DNA of 64,000 nucleotides from Megaustenia siamemsis. Its lineage: Eukaryota > Mollusca > Gastropoda > Stylommatophora > Ariophantidae. The DNA is taken from positions 34,582,282-34,646,281 of the forward strand of contig JAVIAB010000025.1 of the NCBI GenBank assembly GCA_032433765.1, given 5' to 3'. Position 1 is the first letter of the stretch. Every line of letters begins with the position of its first letter. Position numbers and translations under genes: made by a program. The notes below the pieces were generated by a model. The model ran no database searches, had not been told where the DNA came from, and was given only the letters and a program-made list of their open reading frames with translations. Of the stretch, positions 9,307 to 19,810 are shown piece after piece.

Positions 9307-9608
9307 CTACAGAGTTACTAATTTGGGAGTAGAAATGAAAATTGTGAGAATGAATTATTGTTAATGTGGTAGACGAGGAACCTGGATAATGATATGGTTT
9401 TATAGAACAGCGTGTATGTGATGGTAATGATAACAGATATGAGGGGAGATTACTTCGTCGATTAGTCTCAGCTCACGTGATTGTGGTGGCCATCGTGTTG
9501 TAGGATTAGGGGGTGCTTAAAGAATGTCACAGCCAGGTGTGGTTTGTGATGGATTGTGTGGTAGTTGGGTTTGTTTGTTTGTTGCGTGAGATATTGTGTT
9601 CTGTGCTA

Positions 9609-9738
9609 TGTGTGTGTGTGTGTGTGTGGAGTTGATGTAACTTGACCTGTGTGAGTGTGTGGAGTGCCTGTAGCTCAGTTGCTAGTTCACTGAGTTGCTA
9701 AGAAAAAGATATTGGTTCGATCGTAATCGACAACTTCA
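9609..9738. repeat. left member of a ~128-bp direct repeat flanking RTE-A
   Basis: (TG)n, then GAGTTGATGTAACTTGACC and a tRNA-like piece with box A TAGCTCAGTTG (9669) and box B GGTTCGATC (9714), ending CAACTTCA. The right member is 10301-10428. The members differ at several sites, so the duplication is old. Confidence 0.8.
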
Positions 9739-9740
9739 AT

Positions 9741-10300
9741 GTTCTTATGTACAACTGAAATAAACAAAAGAATAGGAATGGCAAAAAGTAATTTCAATGC
9801 CATGACAAATATACTAACATCAAAACAAATAACACCAGGGCTGAAACTAAGAATAGCAAAATGTTACATCTTCTCAATATTCATGTATGGTGCAGAAACA
9901 TGGACATTAGACCAGAAAACAAAACAGAAAATTGAAGCCTTTGAAATGTGGATTTATAGAAGAATATGTAGAATTGGATGGAAAGAAAAGATAACAAACG
10001 ATGAAGTTTTAAAACAACTAAAAATGAAAAAAGAACTACTAAACACAATTAGAGCAAGACAAATGAAATTTTTTGGTCATGTTAAAAGACACAACAGCCT
10101 AATAAAGGTAATTGTAGAACGGAAAATACAAGGTAAAAGAGGCAGAGGCAGACCAAGACTAACATGGGGACGACTAATATCAAAAGATGGACAAGTCATC
10201 CTATGGCAATCTGCAGCATCAAAGCAAGAGACAGTGGAATGGCGCTCCATGGTAGCCAACCTTCGATGCGGAGAGGGCACTCAATGATGAATGATGATGA
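9741..10300 (+). pseudogene. RTE-A LINE, 5'-truncated copy with open C-terminal domain
   Basis: The best RTE-A copy in the window. The plus frame at 9739-10287 is open for 182 codons and shows ITPGLKLRIAKCYIFSIFMY, ETWTLDQKTKQKIEAFEMW, RRICRIGWKEKITNDEVLK, FFGHVKRHNSL and GKRGRGRPRLTW, ending near RCGEGTQ. This is the region C-terminal to the reverse transcriptase palm; endonuclease and palm are absent. It ends in ATGATGATGATG. Its open frame but missing 5' end fit a relatively young 5'-truncated insertion. It sits between 128-bp direct repeats. Confidence 0.85.
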
Positions 10301-10428
10301 TGATGTGTGTGTGTGTGTGGAGTTGATGTAACTTGACCTGTGTGTGTGTGGAGTGCCTGTAGCTCAGTTGCTAGTTCACTGAGTTGCTAAGAAAAAGATA
10401 TTGGGTTCAATCCTGATCGACAACTTCA
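10301..10428. repeat. right member of the ~128-bp direct repeat
   Basis: Same (TG)n, GAGTTGATGTAACTTGACC and tRNA-like segment (TAGCTCAGTTG at 10359; GGTTCAATCC at 10403) as 9609-9738. Confidence 0.8.
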
Positions 10429-10435
10429 GCTGGAA

Positions 10436-10497
10436 GACAAAAATAAGAAACAGAGGGAAATAAGAGTGATACAAAGAAATATAGATTTAAGACAGAC

Positions 10498-10535
<38 letters not shown>

Positions 10536-10935
10536 CAACTGGGATAAAAGAGAGATAGACAAACAGAGATAAGTAAGTTATATTGATAGAAAATAAAACA
10601 AAAGTGACATACAAAAGAGACGGGGGAAGGGGGGGGGGGTTAAGAAAAATACACAAAGAAAGATATGAGAGAGTAAGAGAGAAAGTAAGAAAGAGAGAGA
10701 AAGTAAGAAAGAGAGAGAAAGACTCAAGGAGACAAATCAGAGTCACATACAGAGGAATAAGGCGAGAATAGAGGGAGATGGCAGGGACACATAGACGGAG
10801 GGTGTTTAGAAAGAGTTATACAAGATGAAGAAGATACAGATAAGGGGGAGGCAGTGGGAGATATCTGAGAAACAGATAGGATTAGATAAAAGAGAGAGAA
10901 AAACAGAAAGAAGGAGAAAAGAAAGGAGACAGTGA
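10436..10935. repeat. 500-bp purine-rich strand with (GA)n core
   Basis: The plus strand is overwhelmingly A and G, including a (GA)n run at 10500-10532 and a G9 run near 10632. The frames on both strands in this block reflect composition only. Such tracts can form triplex structures. Confidence 0.85.
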
Positions 10936-10943
10936 ACACCCAC

Positions 10944-11009
10944 CTTGACTTGTAGCCTCCCACCACAAAACCTTTTGTGTACACTTTTGTATCAATCACC
11001 ATAGCGCAG
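10944..11009 (-). CDS. candidate short exon
   Basis: On the minus strand an acceptor-like AG (11011-11010) is followed by 66 nt with one stop-free frame, CAMVIDTKVYTKGFVVGGYK, and a donor TCAAG|GTGGGT (exon end 10944). Start phase 2 and end phase 2, compatible with the start phase of 9200-9306. The acceptor lacks a good pyrimidine tract. No family recognised. Confidence 0.28.
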
Positions 11010-11030
11010 CTATTTCAGGTATCAATTGTT

Positions 11031-11560
11031 TAGCCTACCTACCTACCTACCTGCCTGCTTACCTACCTACCTATCTACCTACCTACCTACCTGCCTGCCT
11101 GCCTACCTACCTACATACCCGCCTACCTACCTACCTACCTACCTACATAACTACCTACACATACACGCCTACCTACCTAGCTACCTACCTACCTAAATAC
11201 CTACCTACCTACTTAAATACAAACCTACTCACCTAATGAACCACCCTCCCACCTAACTACTTACTTACTAACCTACATCCTCACATACCTACCCATCAAC
11301 ATACCCACCAATCTACATACCTATCTATATAACTACCTAACCCACATACCCAGCTACCCAAACACCTACTTACCTACCTACTAACCTACCTACCCACCTA
11401 CGCACCAACACACATAACTACCCACCAATCTATCTACCTACCCACCCATGTACCTACATACCTATCTACCTACATACTTACCTACCTACTTACCGACCTA
11501 CCCACCGACCTACCTACCTACCTGCCTACTTACCTACCACATACCTACTTACATACCACC
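11031..11560. repeat. degenerate (CCTA)n array
   Basis: CCTA units with many substitutions (CCTG, CATA, CCCA). Open frames here spell simple Leu/Pro/Tyr/Thr repeats and are not genes. Confidence 0.95.
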
Positions 11561-11622
11561 TATATATCTATATATCTATCTGTCTGTCTGTTTGTCTGTC
11601 TGCCTGTCTAATCTAATATATG

Positions 11623-11660
<38 letters not shown>

Positions 11661-11832
11661 TCTAATCTATCTAATATATCTGCCTGTCTGTCTGTCTATC
11701 TATCTAATCTATCTAATATATATGTATGTCTGTCTGTTTGTCTGTCTGGCTGTCTGTCTATCTATCTATCTAATCTATCTAATAAATATGTATGTCTGTC
11801 TGGATGTCTGGATGTCTGTCTGTCTGTCTAAC
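11561..11832. repeat. (TCTG/TCTA)n array with higher-order pattern
   Basis: Blocks of TCTG then TCTA separated by TCTAATCTATCTAATA recur about every 65-75 bp, so a tetranucleotide repeat has been duplicated as a larger unit. Confidence 0.9.
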
Positions 11833-12167
11833 GTGCGTGACCAAATTTAAGATTGTAGCTGCAAGCTCAATTAACGGTTACATAAAAAAAGACTAAAGAC
11901 CCCAACACCTCGTGTCAATTATACTGGTCATGTGGCCTTTATTCATCTGACCTAACAATAAAAAAATAAAAAAGATAAATGCCATAATGACACTCTAAGG
12001 TTTTCTAATGTTTAATTCAGCTAAAGTCTTGCAAGGAGATAAATAAAAACCAAAATTGACTGAAGCAAACCCGAACAAATATGAACTATAATCGGACGCA
12101 CAGGGCGCAAAAATACAAAATACAGAGCAAAAGAATCCGGTTATAAACGAACGACCGAGAATAATAA

Positions 12168-12323
12168 TTATTGTACAATGACTAGATCTCTGATCTCCGT
12201 CAGCTCGCTAGTAAATTGTCTTTGGAATATAGTGCTACAATGAATCCACCATTTGTCCATGACTACTTCCATAGAATTTGCTGTACAATTATTCTCATTA
12301 TTAAGCTCATCATTCATCATACG
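12168..12323 (-). CDS. candidate terminal exon
   Basis: On the minus strand, after CTTCAACAG (AG at 12325-12324), a 51-codon frame runs to TAA at 12168. It contains MEVVMDKWWIHC and QRQFTSELTEIRDLVIVQ, with a protein-like residue mix rather than repeat translation. An AATAAA-type signal is present on the minus strand near 11936-11942, about 230 bp downstream. No domain recognised. The acceptor tract is only moderate. Confidence 0.28.
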   Translation of the reverse strand, partial: RMMNDELNNENNCTANSMEVVMDKWWIHCSTIFQRQFTSELTEIRDLVIVQ

Positions 12324-12428
12324 CTGTTGAAGTTTCAAGCTCGTTGTTCCTTATAATTATTCTAATTGTGTTTTATTTAACATCCCCGCTACCCAACCAT
12401 TCATGTTATATTCACAGTTCTTCTCTAA

Positions 12429-13149
12429 AACTACATTAATGTGTTCCCCTAGTATCGACAAACATTGAGCCAGAAACAAACTACATTTATGTGTTCCCCT
12501 AGTATCGACAAACATTGAGCCTGAAACAAACTACATTTATGTGTTCCTCTAGTATCGACAAACATTGACCCAGAAACAAATTACATTTATCTGTTCTTCT
12601 AGTATCGACAAACATTGACCCAGAAACAAATTACATTTATCTGTTCTTCTAGTATCGACAAACATTGAGCTAGAAACAAACTTTATTTATGTGTTCTCCT
12701 AGTATCAACAAACATTGAGCCAGAAACAAACTACATTTATGTGTTCCCCTAGTATCAACAAACATTGAGCCAGAAACAAACTACATTTATGTGTTCCCCT
12801 AGTATCAACAAACATTGAGCCAGAAACAAACTACATTTATGTGTTCCCCTAGTATCAACAAACATTGAGCCAGAAACAAACTACATTTATGTGTTCCCCT
12901 AGTATCAACAAACATTGAGCCAGAAACAAACTACATTTATGTGTTCCCCTAGTATCAACAAACATTGAGCCAGAAACAAACTACATTTATGTGTTCCCCT
13001 AGTATCAACAAACATTGAGCCAGAAACAAACTACATTTATGTGTTCCCCTAGTATCAACAAACATTGAGCCAGAAACAAACTACATTTATGTGTTCCCCT
13101 AGTATCAACAAACATTGAGCCAGAAACAAACTACATTTATGTGTTCCCC
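12429..13149. repeat. 50-bp tandem array, left block (about 14 copies)
   Basis: Unit CTACATTTATGTGTTCCCCT followed by AGTATCRACAAACATTGAGC. The period is exactly 50 bp. The array is split by two SINE A copies and resumes at 13891. Confidence 0.97.
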
Positions 13150-13159
13150 TAGTATAGAC

Positions 13160-13525
13160 AGTGTCCGGTTAGCGCAATCGATAGGCGGTTGGCTTACCAC
13201 GGCAACAGCCGGGTTCGTAATCCTGGCGAGGACACCTGGGTTTTACTAATTCCCTAAAAATTAGTAGGAGCCGCGATAGCTCAGTGGTTAGTGAACTGGA
13301 CTACTACGGACAAGGGGTAGGGTTCGATCCCAACCGACGGCTCCGGGTTCACCCAGCCTTAAATGGGTACCGGATTTTTTCTGGGAAAGTAAAAGCAGCA
13401 CGGGCGTAATACCGACCACATTACCCCAAAAATCATGTGCTGAAGGTCTGTAAAATATAGGGTCACTAACACCATATTTCCCTATACGCCACTTGGCGTG
13501 ACGGGGGGTACTTTACTTACTTTAC
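13160..13525 (+). mobile_element. SINE A, full-length dimeric copy (366 bp)
   Basis: Two tRNA-like heads in series. Head 1 (13161-13237) has GTGTCC/GGACAC ends that pair as an acceptor stem and a T-arm-like GGGTTCG. A linker follows with the palindrome ACTAATT...AATTAGT. Head 2 (13267-13344) has a perfect 7-bp GGAGCCG/CGGCTCC stem, box A TAGCTCAGTGG and box B GGTTCGATCC. The body includes CACCCAGCC, AAATGGGTACCGG and CGCCACTTGGCGTGACGG, and the tail is ACTTT-rich. It is flanked by TAGTATAGAC (13150-13159 and 13526-13535). Neither head is predicted to be a working tRNA; the promoter boxes would drive polymerase III. Confidence 0.88.
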
Positions 13526-13535
13526 TAGTATAGAC

Positions 13536-13880
13536 ACGGTTGGCTTACCACGGCAACAGCCGGGGTTCGTAATCCTGGCGAGGACACCTGGGTTTTACTA
13601 ATTCCCTAAAAATTAGTAGGAGCCGCGATAGCTCAGTGGTTAGTGAACTGGACTACTACGGACAAGGGGTAGGGTTCGATCCCAACCGACGGCTCCGGGT
13701 TCACCCAGCCTTAAATGGGTACCGGATTTTTTCTGGGAAAGTAAAAGCAGCACGGGCGTAATACCGACCACATTACCCCAAAAATCATGTGCTGAAGGTC
13801 TGTAAAATATAGGGTCACTAACACCATATTTCCCTATACGCCACTTGGCGTGACGGGGGGTACTTTACTTTACTTTTTAC
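13536..13880 (+). mobile_element. SINE A, second tandem copy, 5'-truncated in head 1
   Basis: Nearly identical to 13160-13525 but missing the first ~30 bp of head 1. It is followed by a third TAGTATAGAC (13881-13890), after which the 50-bp array resumes. Head 2 boxes are intact. Confidence 0.88.
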
Positions 13881-13890
13881 TAGTATAGAC

Positions 13891-14717
13891 AAACATTGAG
13901 CCAGAAACAAACTACATTTATGTGTTCCCCTAGTATCAACAAACATTGAGTCAGAAACAAACTTCATTTATGTGTTCTCCTAGTATCGACAAACATTGAG
14001 CCAGAAACAAACTTCATTTATGTGTTCCTCTAGTATCGACAAACATTGAGCCAGAAACAAACTACATTTATGTGTTCCCCTAGTATCAACAAACATTGAG
14101 CCAGAAACAAACTACATGTATGTGTTCCTCTAGTATCGACAAACATTGAGCCAGAAACAAACTTCATTTATGTGTTCCCCTAGTATCGACAAACATTGAG
14201 CCAGAAACAAACTTCATTTATGTGTTCCTCTAGTATCGACAAACATTGAGCCAGAAACAAACTACATTTATGTGTTCCCCTAGTATCAACAAACATTGAG
14301 CCAGAAACAAACTACATTTATGTGTTCCCCTAGTATCGACAAACATTGAGCCAGAAACAAACTACATTTATATGTCCCCCTAGTATCGACAAACATTGAG
14401 CCAGAAACAAACTACATTTATGTGTTCCTCTAGTATCGACAAACACTGAGCCAGAAACAAACTACATTTATGTGTTCCTCTAGTATCGACAAACACTGAG
14501 CCAGAAACAAACTACATTTATGTGTTCCTCTAGTATCGACAAACACTGAGCCAGAAACAAACTACATTTATGTGTTCTCCTAGTATCGACAAACATTGAA
14601 CCAGAAACAAACTACATTTATGTGTTCTCCTAGTATCGACAAACATTGAGCCAGAAACAAACTACATTTATGTGTTCTCCTAGTATCGACAAACATTGAG
14701 CCAGAAACAAACTTTAT
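13891..14717. repeat. 50-bp tandem array, right block (about 16 copies)
   Basis: Continuation of the array at 12429-13149, with more variants (CTTCATTTATG, CACTGAGCC, TTCTCC). Confidence 0.97.
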
Positions 14718-14794
14718 TTTCCAGAGCCTCGGGTTTTCCGATTTGGTTTCGAATAGTCAAAAACAGTGTTGGCGTGTCGTATTTCCTGTATTTT

Positions 14795-15840
14795 TATACA
14801 TTTTTGTTTTTTCTGTATTAGTAGACAGGTTGTATTTGCTGTATTTGTAGACATGGTTGTATTTGCTGTATTAGTAAATAAGTTGTATTTGCTGTATTAG
14901 TAAACAAGTTGTATTTGCTGTATTTGTAGACATGGTTGTATTTGCTGTATTAGTAAATAAGTTGTATTTGCTGTATTAGTAAATAAGTTGTATTTGCTGT
15001 ATTAGTAAATAAGTTGTATTTGCTGTATTTGTAGACAAGTTGTATTTGCTGTATTTGTAGACATGGTTGTATTTGCTGTATTAGTAAACAAGTTGTATTT
15101 GCTGTATTAGTAAACAAGTTGTATTTGCTGTATTAGTAAATAAGTTGTATTTGCTATATTTGTAGACAAGTTGTATTTGCTGAATTGTAGACAAGTTGTA
15201 TTTGCTGTATTAGTAAACAAGTTGTATTTGCTATAATTGTAGACAAGTTGTATTTGCTGTATTTGTAGACAAGTTGTATTTGCTGTATTTGTAGACAAGT
15301 TGAATTTGCTGTATTAGAAATAAGTTGTATTTGCTGTGTTTGTAGACGTGCTGTATTTGACGTATTTATAGGCATTGTTTTATTTGACGTATTTGTAGAC
15401 AAGTTGTATTTGCTGTATTAGTAAACAAATTGTATTTGCTGTGTTTGTAGACAAGTTGAATTTGCTCTATTTGTAGACAATTTGTATTTGCTGTATTTGT
15501 AGACCTGTTGTATTTGCTGTATTTGTAGACCTGTTGTATTTGCTGTGTTTGTAGCCACGTTGTATTTGTTGTATTTATAACCATTTATATTTGCTGTATT
15601 TGTAAAAAAAATTTGAATTTGCTATATGTGTAGACATAGTGCATTCACTGTATTTGTATGCAGTTATATTTGCTGTATTTATAGGCATTGTTGTATTTCC
15701 TGTATTTTTAGACATGTTTTATTTACTACATTTGTATGCATTTATATTTGCTGCATTTGTAGAAATTGTTGAGCTTGCACTATTTGTAGGTATTTATATT
15801 TACTGTATTTGTAGGCGTTTATTTTTGCTGCATTTTAGAC
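14795..15840. repeat. 26-bp tandem array
   Basis: Unit GTATTTGCTGTATTAGTAAA plus CAAGTT, alternating with a TTTGTAGACAAG version. It decays toward the right end. Frames on the minus strand (QIQQIQLVY repeats) are artefacts. Confidence 0.95.
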
Positions 15841-15957
15841 AATAAAATTAATTACAAGAATAAATTTCATAGGAAACGAGAAGCTGATATAATGATCAAG
15901 TAGGACGTGATGTCACAGTAATGGTAACGGGTCTGAGTGCAGGTTCGAGGCCGAGTG

Positions 15958-16106
15958 GGCGTTTGGCTTTTCGTGGCAAAGCACTGTGCCAAGGAGTACG
16001 GGTTCGATACTGCTTAGGACCATATATTGTTCTTCGTTTTTTTGTCTGTTGTTGATTATTTGTCATTTTTCTGAGTGCTGTAAACATACCTCTTCCTCTG
16101 AATAGA
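15958..16106 (+). mobile_element. SINE C fragment
   Basis: Starts within the head at GCGTTTGGCTTTTCGTGGCA, has box B GGTTCGATAC (about 16001-16010) and the GAGTGCTGTAAACATACC body. The 5' part of the head is missing. Confidence 0.7.
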
Positions 16107-16139
16107 TTCGCTAATCTCGGGCTGCTTCAATGACAATCG

Positions 16140-17875
16140 TTTTGGTAGTATAAGGGGATAGTTAAGCGTGGCACAACCAGATTTGGTTTGTGATAGATTG
16201 TGGGGTACTTGTGACTAGGAATGGTTTGTGATAGATAGTGTGGTAGTTTTGACTAGGTATGGTTTGTGATAGATTGTGTGTTAGTTGTGACCTGGTATGG
16301 TTTATGATAGATAGTGTGGTAGTTGTGACTAGGCATCGTTTGTGATAGATTGTGTGTTAGTTGGGAGTAGGCATGGTCTGTGATAAATTGTGGGGTAGTT
16401 GGGACTAGGTGTGGTTTGTGATACATTTTGGGGTAGTTGGGACTAGGTGTGGTTTGTGATAAATTGTGGGGTAGTTGGGACTAGTTGTGGTTTGTGATAA
16501 ATTGTGGGGTAGTTGGGACTATGCGTGATTTGTGATAAATTGTGGGGTAGTTGGGACTAGGTGTGGTTTGTGATAAATTGTGGAGTAGTTGGGACTATGC
16601 GTGGTTTGTGATAAATTGTGGGGTAGTTGGGACTATGCGTGGTTTGTGATAAATTGTGGAGTAGTTGGGACTATGCGTGGTTTGTGATAAATTGTGGGGT
16701 AGTTGGGACTAGGTGTGGTTTGTGATAAATTTTGGGGTAGTTGGGACTAGGTGTGGTTTGTGATAAATTTTGGGGTAGTTGGGACTAGGTGTGGTTTGTG
16801 ATAAATTGTGGGGTAGTTGGGACTAGTTGTGGTTTGTGATAAATTGTGGGGTAGTTGGGACTAGGTGTGGTTTGTGATAAATTGTGGAGTAGTTGGGACT
16901 ATGCGTGGTTTGTGATAAATTGTGGGGTAGTTGGGACTAGGTGTGGTTTGTGATAAATTGTGGGGTAGTTGGGACTAGGTGTGGTTTGTGATAAATTGTG
17001 GGGTAGTTGGGACTAGGTGTGGTTTGTAATAGATTGTGGTGTAGTTGTGACAAGGTGTGGTTTGTGATAAATTGTGGGGTAGTTGTGACTAGGTGTGGTA
17101 TGTCATAGATTGTGGGGTAGTTGGGACTATGCGTGGTTTGTGATAAATTGAGGGGTAGATGGGACTAGGTGTGGTTTGTGATAGCTTGTGTGGTAGTTGT
17201 GACTAGGTGTGGTTTGTGATAGATTGTGGGGTATTTGGGACTAGGTGTGGTTTGTGATAGATTGTGGGGTATTTGGGACTAGGTGTGGTTTGTGATATAT
17301 TGTGGGGTAGTTGGGACTAGGTGTGGTTTGTCATAGATTGTGGGGTTGTTGGGACTAGGTGTGGTTTGTGATATATTGTGGTGTAGTTTGGACTATTTGA
17401 CATTTGGGATAGATTTTGTGTTAATTGGAACAAGGTATGGTTTGTGATATATTGTGGTGTAGTTTGGACTATTTGACATTTGGGATAGATTTTGTGTTAA
17501 TTGGAACAAGGTATGGTTTGTGATATATTGTGGCGTGGTAGGGACAAGTTGACGTTTGGAATAGATTGTGGGTTAGTTGAGACTAGGTGTGGTTTATGAT
17601 ATATTATGTTGTAGTTGGGACTAGGTGTGGTTTATGATATATTGTGTTGTAGTTGGGACTAGGTGTGGATTGTGATAAATTGTGTTGTAGTTGGGACTAG
17701 GTGTGGTTTGTGATATATTGTGGGTTAGTTGAGACTAGGTGTGGTTTATGATATATTGTGTTGTAGTTGGGACTAGGTGTGGATTGTGATAAATTGTGTT
17801 GTAGTTGAGACTAGGTGTGGTTTATGATAGCTTATGGGGTTGTTGGGACCATCTGTGGTTTGTGATATATTGTGG
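16140..17875. repeat. 38-bp tandem array
   Basis: Unit GTGGTTTGTGATAAATTGTG followed by GGGTAGTTGGGACTAG. More divergent at both ends; the middle (16400-17000) is the most uniform. Confidence 0.95.
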
Positions 17876-18994
17876 GGTCTGTCTCACTAAGTAGGTGTAC
17901 GAGTGTGTCAAAGTCTGCCTCACTAAGTAGGTGTACGAGTGTGTCAAAGTCTGTCTCACTAAGTAGGTGTACGAGTGTGTCAAAGTCTGCCTCACTAAGT
18001 AGGTGTACGAGTGTGTCAAAGTCTGTCTCATTAAGTAGGTGTACGAGTGTGTCATAGCCTGTCTCACTAAGTAGGTGTACGAGTGTGTCAAAGTCTGCCT
18101 CACTAAGTAGGTGTACGAGTGTGTCAAAGTCTGCCTCACTAAGTAGGTGTACGAGTGTGTCATAGTCTGTGTCACTAAGTAGGTGTACAAGTGTGTCATA
18201 GTCTGCCTCACTAAGTAGGTGTACAAGTGTGTCATAGTCTGCCTCACTAAGTAGGTGTACAAGTGTGTCATAGTCTGTGTCACTAAGTAGGTGTACGAGT
18301 GTGTCATAGTCTGTCTCACTAAGTAGGTGTACGAGTGTGTCATAGTCTGCCTCACTAAGTAGGTGTACAAGTGTGTTATAGTCTGTGTCACTAAGTAGGT
18401 GTACGAGTGTGTCATAGTCTGTCTCACTAAGTAGGTGTACGAGTGTGTCAAAGTCTGTCTCACTAAGTAGGTGTACACGTGTATCATAGTCTGTCTCACT
18501 AAATAGGTGTACGAGTGTGTCAAAGTCTGCCTCACTAAGTAGGTGTACGAGTGAGTCAAAGTCTGTGTCACTAAGTAGGTGTACAAGTGTGTCAAAGTCT
18601 GCCTCACTAAGTAGGTGTACGAGTGAGTCAAAGTCTGTGTCACTAAGTAGGTGTACAAGTGTGTCATAGTCTGTGTCACTAAGTAGGTGTACGAGTGTGT
18701 CATAGTCTGTCTCACTAAGTAGGTGTACACGTGTATCATAGTCTGTCTCACTAAATATGTGTAAGAGTGTGTCAAAGTCTGTCTCACTAAGTAGGTGTAC
18801 GAGTGTGTCAAAGTCTGTGTCACTAAGTAGGTGTACACGTGTATCATAGTCTGTCTCACTTAATAGGTGTACGAGTGTGTCAAAGTCTGTCTCATTAAGT
18901 AGGTGTACAAGTGTGTCATAGTCTGTGTCACTAAGTAGGTGTACGAGTGTGTCATAGTCTGTCTCACTAAGTAGGTGTACAAGTGTGTCATAGT
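17876..18994. repeat. 36-bp tandem array, about 31 copies
   Basis: Unit CTCACTAAGTAGGTGTACGA followed by GTGTGTCAAAGTCTGC. Because 36 is a multiple of three, the minus strand is open in two frames for 345 and 391 codons (12-residue repeats YTYLVRQT... and DTLVHLLSE...). Two equally good frames and no start or domain argue against a gene. Confidence 0.95.
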
Positions 18995-19015
18995 CACACT
19001 TGTACACCTACTTAG
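18967..19015. other. perfect 21-bp hairpin at the array end
   Basis: The last repeat unit (18967-18987, CTAAGTAGGTGTACAAGTGT plus G) is followed after 7 bases (TCATAGT) by its exact reverse complement at 18995-19015. Confidence 0.9.
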
Positions 19016-19111
19016 ATGACCTTTCCAAGAACATTCTCAAAGACAGTCAGCATAGTAATAATGCGATATCCGCTCAGGGTGGACTCATCTCTACCCGGTT
19101 TAGAGAGCGAA

Positions 19112-19810
19112 TATGAATATAAAAAAGACTAAAACTATGATCATAAACAAGGACAATTCTCAAGACCTACAAATAAATATCAAAGTTGAAGGAATACATC
19201 TGGAGACAGTTCAGAGCTACAACTACATGGGACATACTATACCCAGTGATGGAAAGTGTACAACTGAAATAAACAAAAGAACAGGTTTGGCAAAATGTAA
19301 TTTTAATGACATGAAAAATATAGTAACATCAAAACAAATAACACCAGGACTAAAACTAAGAATAGCAAAATGTTTCATCTTCTCAATATTCCTGTATTGT
19401 GCAGAAACATGGGCATTAGACAAGAAAAAAACAGACAATTGAAGCCTTTGAAATGTGAATTTATAGAAGAATAAGTATAACTGGATGGAAAGAAAAGAAA
19501 ACAAACGATAAAGTTTTAGAACAACTAAAAATGAAAAGAGAACTACGGAACACAATTCAAACAAGACAAATTAAATTGTTGGGGCATGTTAAAAGATACA
19601 AAACAGCCTAATAAAAGTAATATTGGAAGGAAAAATACAAGATAAAAGAGACAGAAGCAGACCAAGATCAACATGGACGAGTAACATTAAAAGATGGACA
19701 AGTCAACCTATGACAATCTGCACCATCAAAGCAAGAGACAGAGTGGAATGGTGCTCCATGGTAGCCAACCTTCGATGCGGAGACGGCATGCAATTATGAT
19801 GATCATCTTC
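19112..19810 (+). pseudogene. RTE-A LINE 3' fragment
   Basis: Open at 19113-19442 with NIKKTKTMIINKDNSQDLQI, HTIPSDGKCTTEINKRTGLA and ITPGLKLRIAKCFIFSIF, then continues with frameshifts and stops through a GRGRPRL-equivalent (19655) to the tail at 19790-19805. It reaches slightly further upstream than the copy at 9741. Confidence 0.8.

Noticed and set aside
9661..9735. tRNA gene in the direct repeat
   Set aside because: Box A and B matches only; no cloverleaf with a paired acceptor stem was found.
11448..11850. 127- and 76-codon Leu/Tyr/Cys-rich frames
   Set aside because: Tetranucleotide repeat translations.
13267..13344. Functional tRNA gene
   Set aside because: It has a good acceptor stem and promoter boxes, but the anticodon arm does not pair well, and the same sequence is the head of a dispersed SINE with target duplications.
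17822..19007. Two overlapping minus-strand frames of 345 and 391 codons
   Set aside because: Both come from a 36-bp satellite whose period is a multiple of three; two frames are equally open and no domain or start context exists.
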